A stretch of DNA of 64,000 bases from Batillaria attramentaria. Lineage: Eukaryota > Mollusca > Gastropoda > Batillariidae. A program made the translations under genes and the position numbers. Shown piece after piece: positions 43,861 through 54,368 of this stretch. Below the pieces are notes generated by a model. That model had not been told where the DNA came from, searched no databases, and was given only the letters and a program-made list of their open reading frames with translations. The DNA lies in NCBI GenBank assembly GCA_018292915.2, contig JACVVK020000017.1, forward strand, positions 2,591,001 to 2,655,000. Direction: 5' to 3'. Within the stretch, counting starts at the first letter, position 1. The number at the start of each line of letters is the position of its first letter.

Positions 43861-44552
43861 TGCTCCGATCAGTTCTACAACCGTACACCAGGTGTCAATT
43901 TCGCGCTAGCACAGTTCAGACACAAGGAAAAAAGGCCGACCAGACAGACGGCACAACAGACAATCGAAGCCGGCTCTGCCAGCGCTCCCCGGCGTGTAAT
44001 CCTTTTGCCAAGCTTAGGCTGATTTCTCATCCAGCCCGCTCGGGAACTGATTAAACTGCAGGTAATCATGACTTGTCACAATACGTGATGTCATGGTCAC
44101 TGACCCTTTTACGTCAGCCATGGACATCAGCGGCCGGCCATGATTGCAAAAGTCCATCCGATATGATATCATTAACTTGGCCACGCGCACGGCAGCGAGC
44201 TTGGCGGGCCATGTTTTGCGTTCGTGACGGTCATCCGGCTGATGGCAGGTTCTTTCATAACACGTGCAATCAGCCTACAGCCGCAGAGGCTGGGTAACAC
44301 GGCACCGTGGATTTTCAAGATGTGACTGGATGTAGGAAAGGGAAGGGCGGGGACGGTCAGGTGGCGGTAGGGTTGGGGAGGGGAAGATGGGGGGGGGGGG
44401 GTGCGGTTGGGGGTCGGGGTGGAGGGGGTTAGAGGGATAGGGGTAAGTGTGGACGGTCATGCAGATTTAACTTTCACCGGCGCTGTCCCCTCCTTCGTCC
44501 ATTCTGCTACTGCCGCTCACACCACCAGTACCATTACCGAGATATCACACAC
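43861..44552. other. Unique GC-rich DNA, possible regulatory region
   Basis: 44,040-44,290 contains CAGGTAATCATG, TGATGTCATGGTCAC and TTTTACGTCAGCC (CRE-like). 44,330-44,450 is G-rich. No exon recognised. Confidence 0.4.
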
Positions 44553-44571
44553 ACACACACACACACACACA

Positions 44572-44762
44572 CTCCAAAGTCGCACCCGTGAAGTGGGTGA
44601 ATCTCGGCTGTGTGGCAACAGCCTCCCCATCGGGCCCATAGCACACGCGCTCTGGGTAGGAGCCGACCTAGGTAGGAAAAATCCCGCTTGCCTCGGCTGG
44701 GACTCGAACCCGGGTCTCCCGGTCCATAGTCCGAAGTGCTAACCACTACACTACGGGGGCCG
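44572..44762 (-). mobile_element. SINE-C copy 3, tRNA head half only
   Basis: Minus-strand CCGGCCCCCGTAGTGTAGTG with the B box GGGTTCGAGTCCC and GGTCGGCTCCTACCC. It stops at CGACTTTGGAG where (CA)n (44,553-44,571) begins, so the 3' two-thirds are absent. Confidence 0.85.
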
Positions 44763-45127
44763 GTGGTGGTGGAGCATGTGTTCTTGGTCAGTGCGTAGTT
44801 TTTAATATGACGGCGTACAGGTCATCAGTCTATAACCACTACGCATCAGTTCAAGTTTATTCGACCGAACCGCGGTTGCTGAGGCAACACATCCCTCTGT
44901 CATGTGACACTGACGCAATGCCCATGCGACGCAAGGACAAACGTAAGACGGAGAGCAAGGAGACAGTCTTTGGGGACTTCACTGACGCAGTAGTTGCAGC
45001 CTCTCAGTGTTCGAAGACAGATTTTCCGAGTCTGACACCTTGAGAATGCGCCCATCCTAAAGCAGGCCACTTTATAAAACTGTATCAGTCTCCAGGCTTT
45101 TGGGTCGTGCGTTCGTAGCCCGGCTTG
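44763..45127. other. Unique DNA
   Basis: No gene or repeat recognised. Confidence 0.45.
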
Positions 45128-45312
45128 GGAGGACCGGGACAGTGGGGTCGAGCGGCAGAGCATTGGACTCGCAATACTCGGGTCATGAGTTCGAACCCCG
45201 GTTGGGTGCCAACAGTTAATTTTGTGCTAGCTTTTTTCCTTATTCCCCAACGTCTACGGTATCACCCCTACTTGGCAGAAGAAGACGTTAAACCCTCAAA
45301 CACCCCCCTCCC
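45128..45312 (+). mobile_element. SINE-A copy 21, diverged subfamily
   Basis: Head GACCGGGACAGTGGGGTCG with A-box-like AGCGGCAGAGC and B box GAGTTCGAACCCCGG. The body reads TTTTGTGCTAGCTTTTTTCC with GAAGAAGACGTTAAACCC end. Older than the other copies. Confidence 0.75.
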
Positions 45313-45489
45313 CCCCCCCCCCTGATCTTTTTGTAATCGGTAAGTTCGATAAATCAGCATGAAGATACAACGTCTCCTGCATGTCCTAGGTTTATACTGC
45401 CCCGTAGACCAGTTTTGCATCATTTGTCCAACATTACATTTTCGGTATTTTTTGTTTTTGTTTTGTTTTTTCACGTAATGAAGGCACAC
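45313..45489. other. Unique DNA
   Basis: No gene or repeat recognised. Confidence 0.4.
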
Positions 45490-45565
45490 TCAGCCGCAAA
45501 TTAGTCTTTGGTGCTTGCGCGGCTTTAAGCCCGAAAAACTGAACTCACTCACTCACTCACTCACC
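45490..45565 (+). mobile_element. Retroelement 3' end, TGCGCGGCTTTAAGC type, (ACTC)n tail
   Basis: CAGCCGCAAATTAGTCTTTG, GTGCTTGCGCGGCTTTAAGC, then about five ACTC units. Third copy of the family at 1843 and 13,930, with a different tail. Confidence 0.68.
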
Positions 45566-47167
45566 CTCTCGATCTCGGCTTCTAGGGAAGACAGAAAACT
45601 GCGCAAAACCCACAAGAAGCCCACTGTCGAGTACAATCAGATTTTCTAACCCTCACGTGCCTTAAGGATTATTAATACTTGTCCATTTTTTTTTTTAACA
45701 CGTCAGATGCGCGGGATGGTCAGGGTTATAAAGAATCGGCGAAGGCTGGCGCAGAGAGAGAGAGAGAGAGAGAGAGATGCCCTAAAAAAAAAAAAAAAAA
45801 AGTAAGAGGGTCTGAAAGTTATCTCCATCACTCTGTCACCGGTTGCTCCTGGCAACCGGAGGCCCCAACTGCAAATGTCGGCGTTTCCGGTTCCCGTCCA
45901 TTGCATGACTGTCCCCGCCGGCAGACGCCAGTGCAGAGGCGGGAGGTGTTGGTAATCGCAGGAAACCCGGGGCAAGCTGGGAAAAAGTAGATTTAATAAC
46001 CCGCCTCCCGCCCCCCAAACGCCAGTGCATTCTGCAGATGTGCGTCGCAAGGAGTTTACGAAGTTTAAGAAGGAGTATGATGTATTTCTTTCTGAAGACT
46101 GATAACTTTTTCAGTTGCCTGGCCTTCAGAAAGTCAGGTCTAACAAGCCAAACTTTCACGGGCCAGAAACTCTGCCAAAACTGAGTGGAAACCTTCATTT
46201 TATTTATCAGGCTGGGGAATTTTCAGTCATTTGGCATTTTTCAGCCAAATTTCCTGCTCTGACAGCCCCCCCCCCCCCCCCAAAAAAAAAAAAATAAATA
46301 AATAAATAAAAAAATAAAATAAAATAAATAAATAAATAAAAAAAATCAAACTTTCAGCCAAAGAAAGGGAAGGGAAAGATTGCACACACAGTAATGTATC
46401 ATGATACATGATATCATGCCATATGAGACAGTCTAACCTCATTTTTGAAGACTTGCATGTCAGTACCAAGGCAGTATTTAACTTTTGGGTGTCAGGAGAG
46501 GCTACTAAATACCTCTAAAAATGCTAAAAATTGTTTTCTTAAGGTTTCAGTCTCCCCCCCCCCCTCAGCAAGTCCCCAGGCTGATTTATTTATTGTTTTA
46601 AGGACTGAATATACCAGAAATAGATTTTCTTCTGAAGACTGGTGACTTTTTCCCAGTCGCCCCTTTGAAAACAATGACTGGGTAACAGGCCAAAAATCCA
46701 GCGGTTTAAAATTTTGCCAAAATTATAAACCTTCACATTTTCCACAGCTTCTATAGGACAAAGTGTCCTGGAAACAGGAAAGTGATAGGACACAGTGTTC
46801 TGGCCACTTAGTGGCAATAAAAATTTTAATAGGACAAATGTCCGCTTGAGGTGGGAAAAATAGGACATTTGAAATTTTTATAGGTCAATGTCCTGGGACC
46901 GACTTAAATGTGCAACCCTGCCTTCAATCAATGTTTTGATTCAGTGTACTGGAAATATATTCCCTTTTGAAGACTGATGATTTTTCCCTTTGCCCTTCAG
47001 AAAACCAGTTCTTTCAGTCATACAATATTCCAGCGGTCACAAATTTATCAGAGTAGACGAACTCTATTTCCCTTCTTTTTGTGTGTAAAGAGTCGATTTC
47101 GTGGGGGTTAAACTCTTCTTCTTGTAACCAGCGTCTGTACCAGTCATATGCATTGTGAAGCTAAAGG
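45566..47167. other. Unique DNA with old internal repeats
   Basis: A diverged motif near CTGAAGACTGATAACTTTTT and CTTCAGAAAGTCAGGTCT recurs at about 46,095, 46,630 and 46,965. GA (45,752-45,777), poly-A and AAAT-rich runs (46,278-46,346) are present. 46,750-46,900 repeats TAGGACA five times. No gene recognised. Confidence 0.45.
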
Positions 47168-47498
47168 TTATCATAGTCAGTCCTAGATCTTTCACAATAT
47201 TAGCATTCAGTTGGCATTGACGTCCTATCATAGTTAGTCCTAGATCTTTCACAATATTAGCATTAGCATTGACGTCCTATCACAGTCAGTCCTAGATCTT
47301 TCACAATAACTTATTAGCATTGGCATTGACGTCCTACCATGGTCAGTCCTAGATCTTTCGCAATATTAGCATTAGCATTGACGTCCTATCACAGTCAGTC
47401 CTAGATCTTTCACAATAACTTATTAGCATTGGCATTGACGTCCTACCATGGTCAGTCCTAGATCTTTCGCAATATTAGCATTGGCATAGACGTCCTAA
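47168..47498. repeat. About 57-62-bp minisatellite, six units
   Basis: Units contain AGTCCTAGATCTTTCACAAT then TTAGCATTGGCATTGACGTC. A two-unit higher-order period of about 118 bp (CACAGTC and CATGGTC variants alternating) occurs twice with near identity. Confidence 0.93.
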
Positions 47499-47835
47499 CG
47501 CGAATAAACTTGCTGTGCGTAAGTTCTCAGTTTAGAAAACGGTGCTTCAGCACTGACGTACGTTTCCTGTGTCACAAAACAGAGACACAACAGGAAACAG
47601 TACATGTGGCCGAAAGCACTGGTACCCTTCAAGCACATAATTATATGCTGGTGCGAGGGTGTTTGCACAAGCTTATGAGATGTATTTGTTTCTTTGTTTT
47701 TCGCAATCTTTTTTCTCTTGCATTCTTTGTTTCTTTATTCCTTGCGGCCAGGTTTTGTTGTTGTTGTTGTTGTTGTTGTTGCCGTGGGGGGGGGGGGGGT
47801 CCTGTTTCCTTTCCGCCCTGTTTCGGTTTCTTTCG
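47499..47835. other. Unique DNA with (TTG)n and G-run
   Basis: (TTG)n and poly-G at 47,755-47,799. No gene seen. Confidence 0.5.
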
Positions 47836-48012
47836 GCCAGGATAGCCGACTCGGAATGGTAAAACTGACGTCGGCCGACTCAGTTTCAATGCTCGGGTCG
47901 TGAGTTCGAATTCCGGCTTGGGCTAAATATTGTGTAGGCTTTTCCTCGTTGCCCCGTCTTTGCTATATCACCCACATGTGGTGGAAAAGGACGTTAAACT
48001 TCCAACCCCCCC
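47836..48012 (+). mobile_element. SINE-A copy 22, diverged
   Basis: Head GGCCAGGATAGCCGACTCGG with an insertion before TTTCAATGCTCGGGTCG, B box GAGTTCGAATTCCGG, GGTGGAAAAGGACGTTAAAC end. This is the last SINE-A before the genic compartment. Confidence 0.78.
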
Positions 48013-48359
48013 TAGCTCCCCCCCACACACACACACCCACACACACCCCTCAGTATTTCTTTCTGTGCAAGGTGAGGAGCAACGTAAAAATAGGAAGAAA
48101 GTAAAGGTGTCCACTGACTCATTTCGTTCTACGAGTTTATGTTTGTTTGTTTGTTTGTTTGTTTGTTTGTTTGTTTGTTTGTTTGTTTGTTTGTTTGTTT
48201 TTCTTTTCGAAAAGTCTTTTCAGTTGTCCCTCTTTATTACACTCGTCAGTTACTGATGGCTGAACCCCACACTCTCCCACTGAGTACACAGGCTCGACTG
48301 CGATGTAGTTGTCTCACCTTGTTAGCACTTCTTCAACAAACTAATGATAGTAATTAATT
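48013..48359. repeat. (TTTG)n microsatellite with flanking unique DNA
   Basis: About 15 TTTG units at 48,139-48,199; otherwise unique. Confidence 0.9.
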
Positions 48360-48419
48360 TATTTCAACAACAACAACAACAAAACCTCACAGAAACACGT
48401 ACGTGAGAGCAGCTGCCTG

Positions 48420-48575
48420 TACCCTCGGGAAATTACGGGCATCTTTACCCTATGCGTCTTCGCGGATCCTGTCTCGGGAAACAGAATGGTCGAAGGGAAG
48501 CAACTCTGATATATAGTTTCTACAGTCACGTGACGTCCCTCCATTCCGCCTTGAAGGTCATCATTCGCAAGCAAG
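48420..48575 (+). promoter_or_regulatory. COX6C: Probable COX6C promoter and 5'UTR exon
   Basis: The first coding exon starts with ATG immediately after an acceptor AG (49,119), so a non-coding exon must lie upstream. CGCAAGCAAG/GTATGCG at 48,575/48,576 is a good donor candidate. Upstream are CACGTGACGTCC (E-box plus CRE-like, about 48,530-48,541), TATATAG (about 48,511) and GAAGGGAAGCAACTC (48,492-48,506), the last shared with the THEMIS-like gene. The exact start site cannot be fixed from sequence. Confidence 0.5.
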
Positions 48576-49119
48576 GTATGCGTGACTTTTCCCTTCATTG
48601 ATCTGCAGAAATACGTTTCTTTGTCGTGTCTGATGTATGAATATTTTTCATTCAAATACTCGAGACAGTTTCTGCGCGCTCACTGCGTTAGAAACTATTC
48701 GAGATGTACCTCACTCGGCGAACCCTCGTCAGCGACGAACTGAGGATTTAGCGCATGGGAATTACGTATTTCTTTCGCAAAAGCCGGCTGGGGTGATTCC
48801 CATCAGTCTTTTGAGGCTGACCGTATGATTTTAAACATTACTAACCCAATGTATCCATATGAAAGTGATCTGTGATAGCTGATCTTGTGGGGTCACGAAC
48901 TTCAACTAGTACAAAATGGAGGATACAACAAAATTGAAGATCCCCATTCTTGAGGATTACAGTTTAAGGTGATACAATTGACATTGTATTTCATGCTGTG
49001 CAAAACTTGAAACAAATCGGATTATGTATACATGTGGGTTTTTGTTTTGGGGTTTGTGTATGTGTGGTCCTTGAATTACTTGTACTCGTGGTGACTCACT
49101 CTTGCATTTCTTTGTGCAG

Positions 49120-49928
49120 ATGTCTGTTGCCCGGCCCCAACTTCGTGGTATGATCAAGTCGCAGTTAAAGCGCAACTTTGTCATTGCTACAGCAGTCTCT
49201 GCCGTATGCACTGTAGCATGGCGACTTGGTATCTGCGATGCAAGGAAGGCTAGATATGCTGAATTTTACAAGTGAGTCTACCATTCTGTCATTCAACTTG
49301 TAGTGTCTACTGTATGTATGCATTATGCTGCCACATTTCTGTGCACTGTGGGCCATCCCATCCTGAAAGCTTTTCAGAAAGTGCACTTCCAAAATGTCAT
49401 AAGACACAGTCAAACAGTTTAACTCTGAACATAATTATAACGTTGCTTATAAATTTAACTATCCTTCACTCTTCAGTGAAACCTCATTGCAATTGTCATG
49501 GATGCACAGAACACGTGGTGCATCCTTCCATACCGTCCATGGATATTATGAATACGAGCTTTCAGAATTTACAAAGTGTGTACCACGTGCACATGCATCT
49601 AAACCTGATGCCTAGCCAAATCGCTGTTTAGTAGAGACAAAGAGTGCAAGACTATGAGGGCAGTAGTCCTGACATCTTGCGAGTGGAAGCATGGAATCTG
49701 GAAATTAGCAGTGAAGTATACATAACTATTACTATTCTGGCCTTTGGAATTCCTAAGGCCAGTATATCACTGCTTTCCACAGTTTAGAAACATTTGTAAT
49801 CAGCATGTCCGTGGCATTCACCATGTTGCAGGAACTATGATTCTCAGAAGGATTTCGAACGCATGGTGAAAGCTGGCATGTTCACCTCTGTTCTACCTGA
49901 TGGCTCAGTGGGAGAAGGATGGGCATAA
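49120..49928 (+). CDS. COX6C: Cytochrome c oxidase subunit 6C (two coding exons)
   Basis: A small nuclear-encoded, single-pass subunit of respiratory complex IV in the inner mitochondrial membrane. Exon A, 49,120-49,271 (50 codons plus 2 nt), has acceptor TTTGTGCAG directly before the ATG and donor AA/GTGAGT. Exon B, 49,832-49,928, has acceptor ATGTTGCAG and ends in TAA. Together they give 82 residues with the phases matching. The N-terminus (MSVARPQLRGMIKSQLKRN) is basic and is followed by a hydrophobic helix at about residues 20-37 (FVIATAVSAVCTVAW). The signature ARYAEFYKNYDSQKDFERMVKAG corresponds to the family's YADFY-NYD-KDFE-M-KAG block; here it is described by its key residues A46-E48-F49-Y50-K51-N52-Y53. 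The tail after GMFTSV is about ten residues longer than in mammals. The 3'UTR continues over a further intron. Identification is strong; the 5'UTR model is tentative. Confidence 0.93.
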
Positions 49929-49958
49929 TGTTGATGCCCGTTAGTCTTGTTAAACAAG
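49929..49958 (+). other. COX6C: COX6C 3'UTR start and splice donor
   Basis: After the TAA stop the exon continues to AACAAG/GTATAA (donor at 49,959), implying a 3'UTR intron of about 4.28 kb to the acceptor at 54,238. Confidence 0.65.
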
Positions 49959-50896
49959 GTATAAAATTATATAGTTACGTGTATTACTATTAGATTAAAA
50001 TTTCAAAGTTTATTTAGATCTTCATATTTCAACATCGTGTTAAGTTTATTAATCGTATGTTATTGTTTAGTTATACCCACAAAGTAATATTGAATTGATG
50101 CTAATTTTGCACCCCCGTTATCATTAGCAAAAGTGCATGTATGTGAGTATCAGGTGCATGTACATGTATACATAAAAGATTAATTACATTAGTTACAAAG
50201 GAAACATTCACCCACCATAAGTACCGCATATAGTGTTATCAAAACACTGTATACTGAATCTCAAGTACCATGTTTACATCATTCTTTTAGGCTATGGGAC
50301 CAGTATAAATTGTTCATTGGCAGATTTGGGTGGTGGTGTTGGGTTTGTGTATGTTTGTTTATTTGTCTTTTAATTTGATTTCCCTATAAAGTTTTATACA
50401 GTCAACGAGTTATGAGCTTCTGAAGTACGCAAGCAGTCATATGAAAGTGTGCAGCTCATACTTGTCAGGCTCATTTCAAGATTTGTCAGTAATCAGACAC
50501 TCGACAAAAATGGGCAGTCAGACTTACTCTGCAGATTTTAAATAATTCATAGCTGCTTCCAAGATAGGAACTGTGCTGGTCAAGGGGAAGCAACACAGCA
50601 CAGATTTGATCTTTTGTCTCCCTTCAATTTAGGGGGGGGGGGGGGGGTTAATTAATTTGGACTATTCAGTTTTATGGAGGAAGACTTCCGTAGCACACGA
50701 TGCAGGGGTTGATGGTCACAAATGTACTGCCAAAGTGTCACTTGGTTTTTTTTTGTTTTGTTTTTTAGGCTGCCCATAGACTAAGTAATGGGGTGGCAAG
50801 ATGTGACCGACTAAGGGTTAAGCAAATGAGTGTGGCAGAAAATAGTGAATTCAGTCATTTCCTGATCATTATGACACTGTAACTGAAAGTAAAGTA
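49959..50896. other. COX6C 3'UTR intron, left part
   Basis: Unique AT-rich intron sequence with a G-run (50,632-50,647). Contains CAAGGGGAAGCAACAC at 50,581, an imperfect match to the promoter 15-mer. Ends in the left copy of GAAAGTAAAGTA. Confidence 0.6.
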
Positions 50897-53800
50897 CTTA
50901 CTTAGGCCCTTGGCTCCACGTGGAGCATAGGCCATCGACAACCCTTCGCCATCGCACTCTGTTCTGGGCTAGTCTTGCCACTCCAGTCCAGTTGGTACCC
51001 TGCTTACATAGCTCTGCCTCAGTGTCCCGCCTCCAGCTGTTGCGAGGCCGGCCTCTCTTCCTTTTCCCCTGCGGGTTCCATGTCAGGGCTTGGCGTGTGG
51101 TGCTGGATGCTGGCTTCCTGAGGGTGTGTCCAATCCAGCCCCACTTCCTCCGCAGGATCTGCTTGGCCACTGGTTCCTGCCCCGCTCGCTCCCACAGCTC
51201 TTCATTCCGGATCTTCTCTGGCCATCGGATGTTGAAGATGCGCCTCAGACAGGTGTTGAGAAATGTCTGGATCTTCTGCTGCATCGTCTTCGTTGTCCTC
51301 CATGTTTCGCATCCGTAGAGCAGAACTGACTTCACGTTGGAGTTGAAGATGCGAAGTTTGGTTCTTATGCTGACAACTTTGGATGCCCAGACGTTCTTCA
51401 GCATGACCATTGCTGCCCTTGCCTTGCCGATTCTGGCTGTGACGTCTCGGTCTGTGCCTCCCTGTCCATCAACCACACTCCCCAGGTAGACAAAAGACTC
51501 CACCTCCCTGATGGGCTCTCCACCGACTGTGACTGGTGTGTTGGCAGTGGTGTTGATCTTCATCAGCTCGGTTTTCTTCCTGTTGATCTTGAGCCCTGTT
51601 CCGGCTGATGTGGCTTCCAGGCACGTAGTCTTGTCCTGCATCTGGCTGTGGCTGTGAGACAGGAGCGCCAGGTCGTCCGCGAAGTCGAGGTCATCCAGCT
51701 GCGTCCAGAGTGTCCACTGTATCCCGTTTTTTCCTGCCTGCTGTAGTGGTCTTCATGATCCAGTCGATGACCAGGAGGAAGAGAAACGGGGACAACAGGC
51801 ATCCCTGGCGGACTCCGGTCTTCACCTCGAAGCTTTCTGACAACTGGCCGGCATGGGCAATCCTGCAGCTCATGTCTTGGTAGGTGCACTGGATCAGGGA
51901 GATGATCTTCCCGGGAACTCCATAGTGCCTTAGCAGCTTCCACAGCGCCTCTCTGTCTACACTGTCGAAGGCCTTCTCATAGTCTATGAAGTTGATGTAG
52001 AGGGGGGAGTTCCACTCCAGTGACTGCTCCACAATGATGCGTAGGCTGGCAATCTGGTCAGCGCAGGACCTGTTCCTGCGAAAGCCTGCCTGCTGGTCTC
52101 GGAGCATGGGGTCGACTGCCTCTCTCATCCTCTCCAGTAGAATTCTGTTGAGAACCTTGCCTGGCACTGACAGGAGCATGATCCCTCGGTAGTTGCTGCA
52201 GTCCCTGAGGTCCCCTTTCTTTGGCAGCTTGATGACGATCCCTTCTTTCCACTGGGCTGGCACCTCTTCCTTCTCCCAGATCTTGCTGAACAGGCTGTGC
52301 AGCATGTTGACGGCTGTCTCTGTGTCTGCTTTAATGGCTTCTGCTGGTATCTCGTCCGGCCCTGCAGCTTTCCCATTTCTCAGTGTCATGATGGCTTTCC
52401 TGATCTCCGCCTTAGAGGGCTTGTCGCAGTTGATGGGTAGTTCTGTCTCAGCTGGTGGGATGTCTGGTGGTGTTTTCAGGGATGGGGCGATTTAACAGCT
52501 CCCTGAAGTGTTCTGCCCATCGCTTCAGCTGTTCCTCAGTTGTTGTCAGTGGGTGCCCGTTCTTGTCCTTCACTGGTTTGTCTGTCTGCTGAAATTTGCC
52601 CGTGAGCTTCTTGGTCACCTGGTACAGGTCTTTTAGATTCCCTTGTCGGGCTGCTTCCTCTGCTTGACTGGCCAGGTTGTCGATGTAGTCCCTCTTGTCC
52701 TTCCTGGTGCTCCTCTTCACTTCTCTGTCAGCTGCTGTGTATTCCTCTTGTGCCTTTGCCTTAGCTCTTCTTGTTCGGCTCGTGTTCAGTGCAGTTTTCT
52801 TCTCTTTCCTAACTTCCAGCTTCTGGATGGTATCAGCAGAGATCCATTCCTTATGTTGGGTCTTTCTCTTGCCAAGGACCTCTTCGCATGTGTCGTGCCA
52901 GAGTTTCTTGCTGTGTTCCCACTGTGTCTCGATGTCCATTTCACTGTCTTCTATCAGGTCTTGCAGTGGCTGGAACCTGTTGGAAAGGCTGATCCGGAAT
53001 GCTGCTTGTGTGTCTGTGTTCCTGAGAAGTCCAACGTTGTACCTGGTCCGTGTGCTGTTGGCGTTGGTGTGCCTCTTGAGCCGAAGTCTCAATGTTGTTG
53101 CAAGAAGGTGGTGGTCTGATGATACATCGGCACCCCTCATCACGCGCACATCCCGCCACGATCTCCTGAACTTCCGGCTGATGCAGATGTGATCAATCTG
53201 GTTCTCCGTGACATGGTCCGGCGATCTCCATGTGGCCTTGTGGATGCGCTTGTGTGGGAAGATGCTGCCTCCTATCACTAGCTGGTTCAGGGCACAAAAG
53301 TCTGCAAAGCGCTCGCCATTTTCGTTCATCTGTCCCAGTCCGTGTGTTCCCATGGTGTCCTCATAGCCTGTGTTGTCTGATCCAATCTTGGCGTTGAAGT
53401 CTCCCATCAGTATGGTCATGTCCTTGGCTCCTCCTCTATCTATCACTGTCTGCAGTTGTTGGTAGAAGTCATCTTTTTTCTCCTCTTCCGCATCATTGGT
53501 GGGAGCGTAGCACTGGATGATGTTCAGCTTGATGTCTTTTTTCTTGGTGATGAATTTGGCTGTGATGATGCGGGAGTTGACAGGTTCCCAGCCGATGAGT
53601 GCCCGCTGTGCCTCCGGTGCCAGCATCAGGGCCACGCCCTCAGTGTGGGGGGCTCCATCCTCTGTGTGTCCAGAGTACAGCAATTGCTCTCCCGATGAAA
53701 ATCTCAGCTGTCCTGTCTGTAGCCACCTTGTCTCACTCAGTCCCAGTACTCCTATCTTGTAGTTCTTCATCTCTCTTGCTACTTGTATGGTCCTTCCTAC

Positions 53801-54186
53801 TTCATACATTGTCCTGATGTTCCATGTGGCTACTCTCGTTGTTGTCCTGGGTGTTAGAAGGGGGGTCGGCCTTGCAGCTTCCTTTCGGCTTTCACTGCAA
53901 TGCGTCATAGGTCTCCGGGATGGAGACCCTTCCTCGCCCAGGTGAATGTCTCGGTTTGTTGCTGTCGATGCTTCAGTAACTTAGTGTTTTTTACAGGTAG
54001 GGCTGTTAACCCTACGCAAACCCGTTTAGCCTCTTGGAGAGGTGGTCCACATTCGTCTGACCTCTACCCTTCGACCTGTCCAGCTTGGGTGACCCTGCCA
54101 GGAGCATGTGCTCCTGCTGGCATAGTTCTCTGGGTCATTGAGGTACACAAGCCACTACCCCACGACAAGGGTTGGACCATGTAGGG
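50897..54186 (-). mobile_element. Full-length RTE-like LINE, with 12-bp target duplication
   Basis: GAAAGTAAAGTA occurs at 50,885-50,896 and 54,187-54,198, bounding a 3.29-kb minus-strand element. Order on the minus strand: a 5'UTR of about 278 bp, one long reading frame (endonuclease, reverse transcriptase, C-terminal domain), and a 3' end so short that the stop codon lies in the terminal TAAGTAAGTA. A short or absent 3'UTR and a tandem-repeat end fit the RTE clade. The 5'UTR contains an 8-bp-arm inverted repeat CAGGAGCA/TGCTCCTG (54,099-54,116). It sits antisense in the COX6C 3'UTR intron. The intact duplication and only two frameshifts mean a young insertion. Confidence 0.93.
50898..53908 (-). 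pseudogene. RTE-like LINE polyprotein: AP endonuclease + reverse transcriptase (two frameshifts)
   Basis: About 1,003 codons from ATG at 53,908 to a TAA at the 3' end of the element. The N-terminal third (53,850-53,100) is an apurinic-like endonuclease with ATWNIRTM, LSETRW, MGDFNAKIG, IDHICIS and SDHHLL, which nicks target DNA. The reverse transcriptase follows from about 52,390: LPKKGDLRDCSNYRGIML, YEKAFDSVDR (catalytic Asp), GVRQGCLLSP, and FADD (51,683-51,672). The C-terminal part has LLYGCETW and GKRKRGRPRNSWRR. A frameshift near 52,455-52,480 separates endonuclease from polymerase. A second lies in an A6 run (T6 on +, 51,727-51,732) just before FADD; one base fewer there would put FADD in frame. 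The endonuclease resembles the region captured in CFDP2-type proteins. RTE assignment is family knowledge; no search was run. Confidence 0.9.
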
Positions 54187-54238
54187 GAAAGTAAAGTAAT
54201 ATAATCTAATTTTGGGGTGTCTTCTTTCTCTGTTTCAG

Positions 54239-54368
54239 GTGTGTGGATGATCTGATCACATGGAGCTGAAAAATCTCATCGTGATCTAGCTGTTTAAAAG
54301 TCCTTCGTACTGTACCTCATAGTGTATGACAATGTGAACGAATAAATTAAAGGTTTAAATGAGAACAT
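54239..54368 (+). other. COX6C: COX6C terminal 3'UTR exon
   Basis: The acceptor TTTCTCTGTTTCAG ends at 54,238. The exon has no open frame and carries AATAAA at 54,341-54,346, about 20 nt before the likely cleavage region. Linking it to COX6C is inference from the donor at 49,958. Confidence 0.6.
54341..54346 (+). terminator. COX6C: COX6C polyadenylation signal
   Basis: Canonical AATAAA in the terminal exon, in GAACGAATAAATTAAAGG context. Confidence 0.65.

Noticed and set aside
52643..53192. Plus-strand open frames of 158 and 165 codons
   Set aside because: They are the antisense of the LINE endonuclease region, whose minus-strand frame has clear catalytic motifs.
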